A model generated the notes under the pieces. It saw only the letters and a program-made list of their open reading frames with translations. It had not been told where the DNA came from and did not search any database. 64,000 nucleotides of DNA from CADEDH01 sp963732695 (GTDB lineage Bacteria > Actinomycetota > Acidimicrobiia > Acidimicrobiales > SZUA-35), in contig CAVTAP010000001.1 of the NCBI GenBank assembly GCA_963732695.1, positions 367,518 through 431,517 of the forward strand, in the 5' to 3' direction. Both the position numbers and the translations under genes were made by a program. Shown in pieces: positions 35,933 to 44,844 of this stretch. Position 1 is the first letter of the stretch. Every line of letters starts with the position of its first letter.

Positions 35933-38900
35933 CTACCAGCCGTCGACCGAGGCCCGCTTCTTGTGGGTGCGGGGGGCGGGGGGTCGGATCGACGCCATCA
36001 GGTGGCCCAGCCAGTGGCGGGTCTCGGCCGGGTCGATCGTGTCGTCGAGGGCGAACCCGGTGGCGTAGTTCAGGGCGCCGCCCCGCACGTATTCCTTGGC
36101 CACCAGTTCGTCGTACTTGGCCTTGCGCTCGGCCGGGTCCTCGATGGCGGCCAGCACGTCGCGGAACCCCAGCTTCACCGATCCCTCCAGGCCCATGGCC
36201 CCGAACTCGGCCGTGGGCCAGGCCACGGTGGCCATCGGCACCTTGTACGACCCGCCGGCCATGGCGATGCCACCCAGGCCGTAGCTCTTGCGCACCACCA
36301 CGGTGAACGTGGGAATGTCGAGGTTCGCCCCCACCAGGAACATGCGGCTGGAGTGACGGACCAGCGCCGTCTTCTCGATCTCGGGGCCCACCATGATCCC
36401 CGGGGTGTCGCACAGGAACAGGATGGGGATGTCGAAGGCGTCGCACAGCTGCATGAAGCGGGCGCCCTTGTCGGAGCCGTCGGAGTCGATGGCCCCGCCC
36501 AGATGGTTGGGGTTGTTGGCGATGATCCCCACCGGGCGGCCTTCGATGCGGGCCAGGCCGGTGATCATCCCCACCCCGAACAGTGGCCGCAGCTCCAGCC
36601 ACGATCCCACGTCGGCCAGGTTCTCGATGACGTGGCGGATCTCGTAGCTGCGGAGCCGGTTCTCGGGCACGATGTGGCGCAGCCGGCGCTGGTCGTGGGC
36701 TTCCCAGTGGTCGATCGGGCCCTGGAAATAGCTCAGGTACTGCTTGGCCACCCGGGTGGCCTCGGCCTCGTCGTCCACCAGCACGTCGATCACGCCGGAG
36801 CGGGTCTGGACCTCCACCGGGCCGATCTCCTCGGGCCGGAACACACCGAGCCCGCCCCCCTCGATCATGGCCGGGCCACCCATGCCGATGTTGGCGTCAC
36901 GGGTGGCGATGATCACGTCGCAGCAGCCGAGGAGCGAGGCGTTGCCGGCGTAGCACCGGCCCGACACCACCGCCACCATCGGTACCAGGCCCGACAGGGT
37001 GGCGAAGCGGGAGAAGGTGCGGGATCCGAAGTCGCCGCCGTCGGTGTCGCCCGGACGGCCCCCGCCCCCTTCGGCGAACAGGATCAGCGGCATCCGACCC
37101 TCGGCCGCGATGTCGATGATGCGGTCGGTCTTGGCGTGGTTGCGGATGCCCTGGGTGCCGGCGAACACCGTGTAGTCGTAGATCATCACCGCGCACCGGT
37201 TGTCGGGCTCGCCGAACAGGCGGCCGTTGACCGCCCCCACCCCGGTGATGAGGCCGTCGGCCGGGCTCTTCTGGATCAGGTCCTCCCGGGTCCGGCGCCG
37301 TCGCTGGGCGGCGAGGGCCATCGGCCCGTACTCCACGAAGGTGCCGTCGTCCACCAGATCGGCCAGGTTCTCCCGGGCCGTGCGCTGGTTGGTGGCCCGG
37401 CGGCGGGCCACGGCGTCGGGGCGGGCCTCGTCCATCATGCGGGCCCGCAGGGCCAGCACCTGGGCCAGGCTGGGGCGGATCTCGTCGAGGTCAACCGCAG
37501 CCTCGACCTCTTCGGCCGTGGCGGTGTGGTCGACGTGGCCCAGTACCACCAGGGCCTGGTCGGCCCACAGGGTGTCGCCGGGGGCGGCGGCCAGTGATGC
37601 CACCACGCCGGCGGCCGGGGCCCGCACCTCGTGCTCCATCTTCATGGCCTCCACCACGGCCACCAGCTGACCGGGCAGCACCGGATCGCCGACCGCCACC
37701 TCCAGTGTCACCACGGTGCCCTGGAGCGGGGTGCGGACGGTGAGTGTGCCCTCGGGGTCGGGCGTGGTGGCGGCGCCGCCGGCGGCGCCGCCGGCCGGGC
37801 TGGCGTCGGGCCCGCTCCCGGGGGCGGCGGCCTGGCGCTGGCCGAAGGCGAGCACGGCCAGCGGGTCGTCGCTGTCGAGACGGGTGCCGGCCTGGGCCGG
37901 GGACTGGTTCGCCGGGGCCGGGCCGCTGGTGCCGCCCCCGGCGTGGAGGCGGGGATGGGCCACGGCGTCGAGCAGGTCGACCAGGTTGGCCTCCAGGAAG
38001 CCGGTTGTGGCCGCCCCCACCTGGGGATGGCCCACGATCGAGCGGAGGAGGTCGAGGTTGGTGTCGACGCCTTCGATCCGCGTCTCGCACAGGGCCCGGT
38101 AGAGCTTGTTGGCCGCCCCGTCGAACGATCCCGACCGGCGGGCCACGATCAGCTTGGCCAGCAGCGAGTCGAACGCCGGGTTGACCACCATGCCCTGGTG
38201 GGCTGCGGTGTCGACCCGCACGCCGGGGCCGGCCGCCGGCTCGAAGGCGGTGATGGTGCCGGCCGAGGGGCGGGTGAGGCCGCTCGGGTCTATGGTCTCG
38301 GCGTTGATCCGGGCCTGGATGGCCCAGCCCGTCACCGGGGCGCCGCTGCCGTCGCCCGGCCCGGCCAGCCCCAGGTCGGCCAGGGTGGCGCCGGCGGCCA
38401 GGCGGAGCTGGATTTCCACCAGGTCGAGGCCGGTGACCTCCTCGGTCACGGTGTGCTCCACCTGGATGCGGGCGTTGGTCTCGATGAACCACACCTCGGC
38501 GTCGGCCCCCAGCTCCATCGGGGCGGCGGCGCCGTCGTGGGTGGGGGCCGCCACCAGGAACTCGACCGTGCCCACGTTGGCATAGCGGACCGAACGGGCC
38601 AGGGCCACGGCGGCCCCCGTGATCCGGTGGCGGAGCTCGTCGGACAGGCCGGGGGCGGGGGCGATCTCCAGCAGCTTCTGGTTGCGGCGCTGCACCGAGC
38701 AGTCCCGCTCACCGAGGTGGACGGCGGCCCCGGTGCCGTCACCCACGATCTGCACCTCGATGTGGCGGGCCGCCGGCACCAGGCGCTCGGCGTAGACGTC
38801 GCCCCGGCCGAAGGCACTGGTTGCCTCCGAGGTGCAGCGGGCCCAGGCCGCCTCCAGGTCGTGGGGCGACCGGACCACCCGCATGCCCCGGCCCCCGCCT

Positions 38901-39451
38901 CCGGCCACCGCCTTGAGCATGATGGCCCCGTGCTCGGCCAGCAGGGCGGCGGCCTGGTCGATGGTGGCCGGCCCGTCGGAGCCGGCCAGCACCGGCAGCC
39001 CGGCGGCGGCGGCCGCCCGACGGGCGGCCAGCTTGTCGCCGAACAGGTCGAGCAGGTCGGGCCGGGGACCGACGAACCGGAGCCCGGCCGCCTCGCAGGC
39101 CCGGGCCAGCTCGGCGCTCTCGGCCAGGAAGCCGTACCCCGGGTGCACCGAGTCGGCCCCCGACAGCCGGGCCGCCTCGATCACGGCCGGGATGTCGAGA
39201 TAGCCCGCCACCCCGGAGGTGGGGAGCACCTGCACGTTGTCGGCCAGGGCCAGATGGGTGCTGCCGGCATCGTCGGGGGTGTGGATGGCCACCGTGGCCA
39301 CCCCCAGCTCGGTGGCGGTGCGCAGGATCCGCACCGCGATCTCACCCCGGTTGGCCACCAGCAACCGCTCGATCCCCACCCAGCCCGAACCGCTGGCCCC
39401 GGCCGCGGCCGAGGCGAAGGGGCTCGTTGCGGCGCTCATCGTCCCAGTCAT
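35933..39451 (-). CDS. Single-chain biotin-dependent acyl-CoA carboxylase (BC-BCCP-CT)
   Basis: One 1172-residue polypeptide carries all acyl-CoA carboxylase parts. Biotin carboxylase: about residues 28-480 (VANRGEIAVRILR, HPGYGFLAES, the ATP-grasp loop AVAGGGGRGMR, IETNARIQVEHTVTE). Biotin carrier: about 565-640, with biotinyl Lys604 in VEAMKMEHEV. Carboxyltransferase: about 660 to the end (GVGAVNGRLFG, FAEGGGGRPGD, GRCYAGNASLLGC, NPNHLGGAIDSDGSDK, FLCDTPGIMVGPE, KSYGLGGIAMAGG). It resembles the single-chain long-chain acyl-CoA carboxylases described in mycobacteria, but the substrate cannot be read by eye. A start at ATG 39439 is possible. Confidence 0.85.
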   Translation of the reverse strand: MTGTMSAATSPFASAAAGASGSGWVGIERLLVANRGEIAVRILRTATELGVATVAIHTPDDAGSTHLALADNVQVLPTSGVAGYLDIPAVIEAARLSGADSVHPGYGFLAESAELARACEAAGLRFVGPRPDLLDLFGDKLAARRAAAAAGLPVLAGSDGPATIDQAAALLAEHGAIMLKAVAGGGGRGMRVVRSPHDLEAAWARCTSEATSAFGRGDVYAERLVPAARHIEVQIVGDGTGAAVHLGERDCSVQRRNQKLLEIAPAPGLSDELRHRITGAAVALARSVRYANVGTVEFLVAAPTHDGAAAPMELGADAEVWFIETNARIQVEHTVTEEVTGLDLVEIQLRLAAGATLADLGLAGPGDGSGAPVTGWAIQARINAETIDPSGLTRPSAGTITAFEPAAGPGVRVDTAAHQGMVVNPAFDSLLAKLIVARRSGSFDGAANKLYRALCETRIEGVDTNLDLLRSIVGHPQVGAATTGFLEANLVDLLDAVAHPRLHAGGGTSGPAPANQSPAQAGTRLDSDDPLAVLAFGQRQAAAPGSGPDASPAGGAAGGAATTPDPEGTLTVRTPLQGTVVTLEVAVGDPVLPGQLVAVVEAMKMEHEVRAPAAGVVASLAAAPGDTLWADQALVVLGHVDHTATAEEVEAAVDLDEIRPSLAQVLALRARMMDEARPDAVARRRATNQRTARENLADLVDDGTFVEYGPMALAAQRRRRTREDLIQKSPADGLITGVGAVNGRLFGEPDNRCAVMIYDYTVFAGTQGIRNHAKTDRIIDIAAEGRMPLILFAEGGGGRPGDTDGGDFGSRTFSRFATLSGLVPMVAVVSGRCYAGNASLLGCCDVIIATRDANIGMGGPAMIEGGGLGVFRPEEIGPVEVQTRSGVIDVLVDDEAEATRVAKQYLSYFQGPIDHWEAHDQRRLRHIVPENRLRSYEIRHVIENLADVGSWLELRPLFGVGMITGLARIEGRPVGIIANNPNHLGGAIDSDGSDKGARFMQLCDAFDIPILFLCDTPGIMVGPEIEKTALVRHSSRMFLVGANLDIPTFTVVVRKSYGLGGIAMAGGSYKVPMATVAWPTAEFGAMGLEGSVKLGFRDVLAAIEDPAERKAKYDELVAKEYVRGGALNYATGFALDDTIDPAETRHWLGHLMASIRPPAPRTHKKRASVDGW

Positions 39452-39495
39452 GGCCTAGAACGCTGCCACACCCCAGGTGCGGTAACAAACACCCG

Positions 39496-39921
39496 TCAGT
39501 GAGCGAAGACCTGGGCGTCGTCGGCGAAGGCCTTGAACTCGAGGGCGTTCCCCGAGGGATCGAGGAGGAACATCGTCCATTGCTCGCCCACCTCGCCGGG
39601 GAACCGGACGTGGGGCTCGATCACGAACGAGGTGTCGGCAGCCCGGAGGCGGCCGGCCAGCTCGTGCCAGGCCTCGGGCGACAACAGCACGCCGTAGTGG
39701 GGCACCGGAACGTGGTGGCCGTCGACCTCGTTGCCGACCGGGCTGGGCCCCGGGTGCTGCGGGTCGAGGTGGGCCACGAACTGATGGCCGTAGAGGTCGA
39801 AGTCCACCCAGGCGTCGGCCGAACGGCCCTCGCCGCAGCCGAGGAGACCGCCGTAGAAGGCCCGGGCGGCGGCGAGGTCGTGAACCGGCATGGCGAGGTG
39901 GAAGCGGTGCAGCTCGGGCAT
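39496..39921 (-). CDS. VOC-family (glyoxalase/bleomycin resistance-like) protein
   Basis: 141 aa, two beta-alpha-beta-beta-beta modules. N-terminal HRFHLAMPVHDLAAARAFYGGLLGC and C-terminal TMFLLDPSGNALEFKAF are the usual VOC ends. Candidate metal ligands are the first His, a central His of HYGVLL and the final Glu. Function not assignable. Confidence 0.75.
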   Translation of the reverse strand: MPELHRFHLAMPVHDLAAARAFYGGLLGCGEGRSADAWVDFDLYGHQFVAHLDPQHPGPSPVGNEVDGHHVPVPHYGVLLSPEAWHELAGRLRAADTSFVIEPHVRFPGEVGEQWTMFLLDPSGNALEFKAFADDAQVFAH

Positions 39922-39948
39922 GGGGCCCAGTGTGCCCGGGCTCCCAGC

Positions 39949-39977
39949 TTGAGCGTTTCCCGTCAGGGGCGTAGTAT
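39949..39977 (+). promoter_or_regulatory. Sigma-70-type promoter for the 40028 gene
   Basis: TTGAGC (39949-39954) and TAGTAT (39972-39977) with exactly 17 bp between. It stands out against the GC-rich background and is followed about 50 bp later by the start codon. Confidence 0.5.
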
Positions 39978-40027
39978 GGGTCCTGTTAAGGCTTCCTATC
40001 GGGAGCTATCAGGCTGATCGGGGAACC

Positions 40028-40372
40028 ATGCCAGCAGCCAGCGTCACCGAGCACGGCGATCGGAACCGCATACTCGTGCGGTCGATCACGGCCGCCGCCG
40101 GGGGGACGGAGCTGGCGGCGGGGGAGGGCTCGGGCGACGAGGTCTTCCGATGCCGGGTGCCGGTCCGGCCCGACGCTCTGTCGGCCCGTCGCTGGCAGCG
40201 CGTGATGCGGCGCATCCACCGGGTGGAGATCGACGGGGGGAGCGGTGGCTTCCAGGCCATGGTCTGGGGCGTGGGCCATCGCCGGGAGGTCCGCCTGCCG
40301 GTGCCCCTGGGCACGGCGCTCGGCTTGGGGTTGGCCGGTGTGCCGGTGGTGTTGGATCTGAGCGGCCGCTGA
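40028..40372 (+). CDS. Small protein of unknown function
   Basis: 114 residues, soluble, no signal peptide, not recognised. The second half alternates charged and hydrophobic residues in a beta-rich pattern (VFRCRVPVRPDALS, MVWGVGHRREVRLPVPLGTALGLG). A good promoter precedes it and a long hairpin follows its stop, so it looks like a self-contained transcription unit between two minus-strand genes. ATG 40028 is preceded by GGGGAAC. Confidence 0.5.
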   Translation: MPAASVTEHGDRNRILVRSITAAAGGTELAAGEGSGDEVFRCRVPVRPDALSARRWQRVMRRIHRVEIDGGSGGFQAMVWGVGHRREVRLPVPLGTALGLGLAGVPVVLDLSGR

Positions 40373-40375
40373 CGG

Positions 40376-40423
40376 CAGCCCGCCGGCCGCCAGCGAGGGC
40401 CTCGTTCAGCCTTCGGCGGGCTG
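40376..40423 (+). terminator. 10-bp stem-loop after the small gene
   Basis: CAGCCCGCCG (40376-40385) is perfectly complementary to CGGCGGGCTG (40414-40423), beginning 3 bp after the stop codon. No T-run follows. Likely a U-less terminator. Confidence 0.4.
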
Positions 40424-40482
40424 ACCGCCACCCGGGACATGATCACCGGTGCCGGCCTGTTAACCAAGCCTTATAAGCAGCG

Positions 40483-41682
40483 TCAGGGTTGCCCGGGGAT
40501 GCTCTCGAGCTCGGCCAGGATCTCGGCGGTGTGCTCGCCCAGTGCCGGCACCATACGGCGGGGCTTGAGGGTGGACCCGTTGTAGATGACGGGAGCGGCG
40601 ATCGTCATCAGGTTGTCGCCGTCGCCGTCGGTCACCGGGATGAAGCTGTCGAGGGCCAGGGCCTGGGGATCCTGGGCCACCTCGGCCATCGTCTGACAGG
40701 GGGCCCACCAGACGTCGAACTCCTCGAACTTCTGGGCCCAGTAGGCCAGGTCCTGGGTGGCGAAGGCCTCGTCGAGCAGGCGGATCAGCTCCACCTTGTT
40801 CTCCATCATGTTGGGGGCGGTGGAGAACCGCTCGTCGTCGGTGATGTCGGGCCAGCCGATGGCGGCACCGACGCCGGGCAGGTGCCGGGCCGCTTCCACC
40901 CCGATCAGGTAGAACCACTTGTCGTCGCTGGTCTTGTAGCAGTTGACCAGCGGCGTGCTCAGCTCGGTGCGGGGCCGCATCCGGGCCAGCCGGCCGAACG
41001 TCATCTGGGTGGCCAGGTCGACCGACACGGCGTAGAGCCCGGTCTGGAACAGCGACGTCTCCACCACCTGGCCCTCGCCGGTCCGCTCCCGGCCCATCAG
41101 GGCGGCCAGGACGGCCATGCAGGTGGTGATGCCGGTCATGTGGTCGCCGATGCCGCCCTTGAGGTTCACCGGGTCGTCCTGCTCGGGCCGGTTGGTGCGG
41201 GCCATGCCGGTGCGGGCGATGAAGGCCCCGATGTCGTAGCCCGGGGTGTCACGGTCGGGGCCCACCGGGCCATACCCGGTCTGGGAGGCGATCACGAGGT
41301 TGGGGTGGCGTTCCCGGACCGACGCCGGGTCGAGCTGCAGGCGCTCCAGGGCATTGGGCCGCCAGTTGGTGAGGAACACGTCGGCCGTGGCCAGCAGCCG
41401 GTCGAAGGTGCGCAGACCCTCGTCGGTGTTGAGATCCAGCACGACCGACCGCTTGCCCTTGTTGTCCTGGGCGAAGCTGGGGTTGGGTAGCTTCTTGGCC
41501 ACCCCCAGGGCGGCCAGGAACCCCCGTTGCGGGTCGCCGCTGGGGGCCTCCACCTTCACCACGTCGGCGCCCCAGTCGGCCAGGAGGCCGGCGGCTGAAG
41601 GACCGGCGATCCACTGGGTCAGCTCCACCACCCGAATGCCATCGAGCGGCCGTCGATCGTCCTGTTGCGTGTCCACCGTCAC
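40483..41682 (-). CDS. CaiB/BaiF family CoA-transferase (class III)
   Basis: Moves CoA between carboxylic acids through an aspartyl-CoA thioester. Seen: GIRVVELTQWIAGPSAAGLLADWGADVVKVE (residues about 14-44, without break in frame), DLNTDEG, NWRPNALERL, the catalytic Asp in TPGYDIGAF and GEGQVVETSL. The GTG start 41682 overlaps the stop of the upstream dehydrogenase gene as GTGA. Length 399 aa is normal. Acid pair unknown. Confidence 0.9.
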   Translation of the reverse strand: MTVDTQQDDRRPLDGIRVVELTQWIAGPSAAGLLADWGADVVKVEAPSGDPQRGFLAALGVAKKLPNPSFAQDNKGKRSVVLDLNTDEGLRTFDRLLATADVFLTNWRPNALERLQLDPASVRERHPNLVIASQTGYGPVGPDRDTPGYDIGAFIARTGMARTNRPEQDDPVNLKGGIGDHMTGITTCMAVLAALMGRERTGEGQVVETSLFQTGLYAVSVDLATQMTFGRLARMRPRTELSTPLVNCYKTSDDKWFYLIGVEAARHLPGVGAAIGWPDITDDERFSTAPNMMENKVELIRLLDEAFATQDLAYWAQKFEEFDVWWAPCQTMAEVAQDPQALALDSFIPVTDGDGDNLMTIAAPVIYNGSTLKPRRMVPALGEHTAEILAELESIPGQP

Positions 41683-42536
41683 AGTCTGGTGGCTGACCCC
41701 GGGGCCGGCCAGTCGGTGGCCAGCGCGGCCAGGATCTCGGCCAGCGTCGGCGCCGGATGGTCCTTGAAGCCGGCCAGCCGGTGGTACAGCTCCTCCGCCC
41801 CCCGGTGGAACCCCTCGGGCAGCCCGGCGGCGGCCATGGTGGCGGCGATCTCGGCCATCTCGCCCTCGAACCGCCACGCCTTGGGGCCCGACCCGGCCGC
41901 CACCCGGTCTGACCGCTCCCTCAGGCCGGGCTGCGACAACTCCCACTCGGCCCGCAGGGCGTCCAGCGCCCCGGCCTGGCTGGCCAGGGCGTTCACCGCC
42001 AGCAGCAGGGCGTTGGAGCCCTTGGTCCAGGCGGCGTAGGCCATCTTGAGGGTGGAGGCCGGGGCACCCTCGGCGGTGGCGGCCAGAGGTCGGACGTCGA
42101 GGGCGGAGCCGGCCCACAGCGGGGCCAGCCCGGCCGCCTGGGGCCCGGCCAGGTAGAGGCGGGTGGTGCCGGGCCGCTCGGCCGGTGGGCCGATCACGCC
42201 CCCGTCGACGTAGCGGTCGCCGAAATGGGCCCCCACCCGCCCTGCGGTGGCAGGGGAGACGGCGTTGGCGTCGATGTAGACCCCGCCGAATCCGCTCGCC
42301 GCCACCTCGGCGGCCACGCTGTCGGCGGCCGAGGGCGGGCAGATCGACACGATCACGTCACTGCGGCGGCACAGCGCAGCCAGGCTGCCGGCATCGACGA
42401 GGCCGGCCGCCGCGGCCCGGGCGGCGGTGGCGGGGGAGCGGCCGGCCGAGGCCCACAGCCTCTCGGCCGCGCCGTCGGCGCAGGCGGCCAGGCTGGCGCC
42501 CATCTTGCCGGGGTGGAGGAAGCCGATGGTGGTCAC
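41679..42536 (-). CDS. NAD(P)-dependent dehydrogenase, 6PGDH-like with DUF1932-type C-terminus
   Basis: 285 aa. N-terminal Rossmann motif IGFLHPGKMGASLA, then SDVIVSICPPSAA and the substrate loop VYIDANAVSPATAGRV, as in beta-hydroxyacid dehydrogenases. The C-terminal helices (STLKMAYAAWTKGSNALLLA) match DUF1932. The family lysine is probably that in LKMAYAAWTKG. GTG 42536 gives a canonical start. Translationally coupled to the CaiB gene, so the two likely process one hydroxyacid/acyl-CoA pathway (inference). Confidence 0.75.
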   Translation of the reverse strand: MTTIGFLHPGKMGASLAACADGAAERLWASAGRSPATAARAAAAGLVDAGSLAALCRRSDVIVSICPPSAADSVAAEVAASGFGGVYIDANAVSPATAGRVGAHFGDRYVDGGVIGPPAERPGTTRLYLAGPQAAGLAPLWAGSALDVRPLAATAEGAPASTLKMAYAAWTKGSNALLLAVNALASQAGALDALRAEWELSQPGLRERSDRVAAGSGPKAWRFEGEMAEIAATMAAAGLPEGFHRGAEELYHRLAGFKDHPAPTLAEILAALATDWPAPGSATRL

Positions 42537-42575
42537 CGACGTGACCGTAGCCTTGACGGCAGGAGGAGGACCATC

Positions 42576-43055
42576 ATGCACACTCTGGAACAGGCCGCTC
42601 CGGCCTTCGTAGCCATGGCCCATCGGATCGTCTGGTGCACCGTGGGCACCGTCACCCCCGACGGACGGCCCGCCACCCGGATCCTGCACCCGATCTGGGA
42701 GTGGACGGGCACCGCCCTCACCGGGTGGATCGCCACCTCGCCCCGGTCGCCCAAGGCGGTCGACCTGGCGGCGAACCCGCAGGTGTCGGTCACCTACTGG
42801 GACCCGTCGCACGACACCTGCACCGCCGACTGCGAGACGACCTGGGAGGACACCCCGGAGGAGCGTCAGGCCGGGTGGGACCGGTTCAAGCACGGCCCCG
42901 CGCCCGTCGGCTACGACCCGGCCATCATCCCCCAGTGGACCGATCCCCAGAACCCGGACTTCGGCGTGCTGCGCCTCACCCCTCGGCGACTTCGGGTCAT
43001 GCCCGGCACGCTGATGCTGGCCGGCCAGGGCGAGCTGTTCACCTGGCGGGCCTGA
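42576..43055 (+). CDS. Pyridoxamine 5'-phosphate oxidase-family (split-barrel flavin/F420-binding) protein
   Basis: 159 aa. VWCTVGTVTPDGRPATRILHPIWEW and GWIATSPRSPKAVDLAANPQVSVTYWDP are the split-barrel strands of this family, followed by a C-terminal FGVLRLTPRRLRVM. Whether it binds FMN, F420 or haem is open. An unusually strong ribosome-binding site AGGAGGAGGA (42561-42570) lies 5 bp before ATG 42576. Divergent from the dehydrogenase gene across 39 bp. Confidence 0.7.
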   Translation: MHTLEQAAPAFVAMAHRIVWCTVGTVTPDGRPATRILHPIWEWTGTALTGWIATSPRSPKAVDLAANPQVSVTYWDPSHDTCTADCETTWEDTPEERQAGWDRFKHGPAPVGYDPAIIPQWTDPQNPDFGVLRLTPRRLRVMPGTLMLAGQGELFTWRA

Positions 43056-43161
43056 AGGTGAGCCGCGACCGCCCGCAGAGGGCCCGGTAGTTGGTTGTCA
43101 AGGAGCTCCGGGCGTTGGCCGGGGAACCGGCGCACCCGATCGGTTCAGGCAGAGGGCGGCC

Positions 43162-44565
43162 TCAGGCCGCCGCCCACCCGGTGGCCGCTGGTGACGGACA
43201 AGCCACCGCCCCGGCATGGCTGGCCGAGCGGTTGTCCGCTGGTGGCGGACAGTTGCCGCCGGCGGTGAGCCGGTCGGGCCGTGCGGTACGCCACCGGGTG
43301 CCGTCGGGTTGGTGGAGGTGCAGGGCCCGGTCGGCATCGAGGACGAGACGCCAGCCCCCCTCGTGGGCCAGGTGGTGGTGCCGGGAACAGAGGGGAACCA
43401 GATTGGCCAGGTCGGTGGATCCGTTGGCCGGTGGCGACCATTCGATGACGTGATGCGCCTGGCACCAGTGGAGCGGACGATCGCAGCCGAACCAGCCGCA
43501 CCCGGTGTACATCGAGCGCAGGGCCGCCCACTGGGCGTCCGTGGCGGTGCGGAACCGCCGACCCACGTCCACCGGGACCCGCCGCCCGTCCAGTACGACC
43601 TTGCGGATCACGGCGTCGCACGCACACCGGCGGGCGGTCTCAACCGGTACCGGGAGCCCGCCGCCCGTCTCGCACACCGTGCCGTTGTGGGCACCGTCGA
43701 GCAGGGTGGCGGCGTCGACCACCAGCGTGAGGGACGGCCGCCCCACCGACGACACGCCCGCTCCCGACACCAGATCCACCAGGGCCCGGGCCGCCAGCCG
43801 CTCGTCGAGCACCACGGGCGCCACCTGGCCGTCGGCCACCTCGGCCGAGCTGTCCGACCGGCGACACGACGCCGCCATCTCGGCCGCCACCCGAGAGGAG
43901 ATCCGTTCGAAATCCTCGGGGCTGAGGCTGCCCGCCAGCCGGCCGACGCCGTCGCGGCCCTGCCACAGCCGTAGCTCCGATCGCACCGGCTCCCGGCTCG
44001 TTCCCACCCGGTCCTTGATCCGCTGCACGGCCCGGCTCAGGTGCCGACTGAACGAGTCGACCGAGAGGCGCCGGGCGGCGTCGAGCAACGCATCTCCCCA
44101 TCCCACGAGCTCCGACCGCTCGCTGTCGCTCGCCTGACCCAACGCTCGGGCCACGGCATCCAGATGGCCGGTGCCGATCGAGCCCGACGACAGCGCCGCC
44201 GCGAACGACGGGAGATCGACCGCCGCCCCGGCCCGGGCCGCTTCAGCCCGCACGGCCGACGCAGCCACCTCCCCGGCACCACTCAGCGTGCCCTCCGCTC
44301 CCGGGCCTGCTCCGTCGGCCGCCAACTCGTCGGCCCGCCTGCCGGCCTGCACCAGCAGGCCGGCCACCGACCGCTCGACCAGGCGGGAGGCGGCCACGAT
44401 CTCGTGAAGACCTCCAGGGTCGAGCCCGGAGAGGTCGAGCAGCCCGATCTCACTGGCGATGGCCCGCAACAAACCGGGCCCACCCCACGACGCATCAATC
44501 GACTCCGCCTGGCTGGCCGGCCGATCTTCCTCGACGTTCACGCCACACATCCGAACCTCCCGCAC
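43162..44565 (-). CDS. HNH endonuclease with DUF222 domain
   Basis: 467 aa. The helical N-terminal two thirds (LVERSVAGLLVQAGRRADEL, SGSIGTGHLDAVARAL, GSLSPEDFERISSRV) is the DUF222 domain abundant in actinobacteria, often in several genomic copies. The C-terminal HNH nuclease has paired cysteines (CGWFGCDRP), CQAHHVIEWSPPANGSTDLANLVPLCSRHHHLAHEGGW. Biological role is unsettled; some are thought to sit in mobile loci. The proline/cysteine-rich tail is long. ATG 44547 (MCGVN) is another possible start. Confidence 0.85.
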   Translation of the reverse strand: MREVRMCGVNVEEDRPASQAESIDASWGGPGLLRAIASEIGLLDLSGLDPGGLHEIVAASRLVERSVAGLLVQAGRRADELAADGAGPGAEGTLSGAGEVAASAVRAEAARAGAAVDLPSFAAALSSGSIGTGHLDAVARALGQASDSERSELVGWGDALLDAARRLSVDSFSRHLSRAVQRIKDRVGTSREPVRSELRLWQGRDGVGRLAGSLSPEDFERISSRVAAEMAASCRRSDSSAEVADGQVAPVVLDERLAARALVDLVSGAGVSSVGRPSLTLVVDAATLLDGAHNGTVCETGGGLPVPVETARRCACDAVIRKVVLDGRRVPVDVGRRFRTATDAQWAALRSMYTGCGWFGCDRPLHWCQAHHVIEWSPPANGSTDLANLVPLCSRHHHLAHEGGWRLVLDADRALHLHQPDGTRWRTARPDRLTAGGNCPPPADNRSASHAGAVACPSPAATGWAAA

Positions 44566-44696
44566 CGGCGGCTAGGGCGCTCGCCGGTCACTGTCACAAG
44601 CCATGAGTAGAACTTGGGGAAGACGCCAGCGCCTCGAATGACGGGCACTGACCGGAAGCCGGAGCTTCGAGACCGCCGCTGGGGTGGTAGGCCCCT

Positions 44697-44725
44697 ACGA
44701 TAGTGAACGTCAGTTCGGGAAACAA
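44697..44725 (-). promoter_or_regulatory. Candidate promoter for the HNH gene in an AT-rich patch
   Basis: On the minus strand TTGTTT (44720-44725) and TATCGT (44697-44702) are 17 bp apart, giving a leader of about 130 nt. It lies within the 279-bp divergent gap 44566-44844, whose segment about 44720-44775 is strikingly A-rich for this genome; no gene is convincing there. Confidence 0.35.
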
Positions 44726-44844
44726 CTCTCCAAGAAAGAAAATGTGAGTAAAGAGGAGCCAACAAGAGTCGACCCCGACGCGGGCGAAGGCACGGCGCGG
44801 AGCGGCGTGGAGCCGGCCCCGCACCGGCTACGGTGGCCGGTTCC

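Noticed and set aside
44594..44824. 76-codon minus-strand frame in the HNH-thioesterase gap
   Set aside because: No motif, poor start, and it runs through the candidate promoter of the HNH gene.
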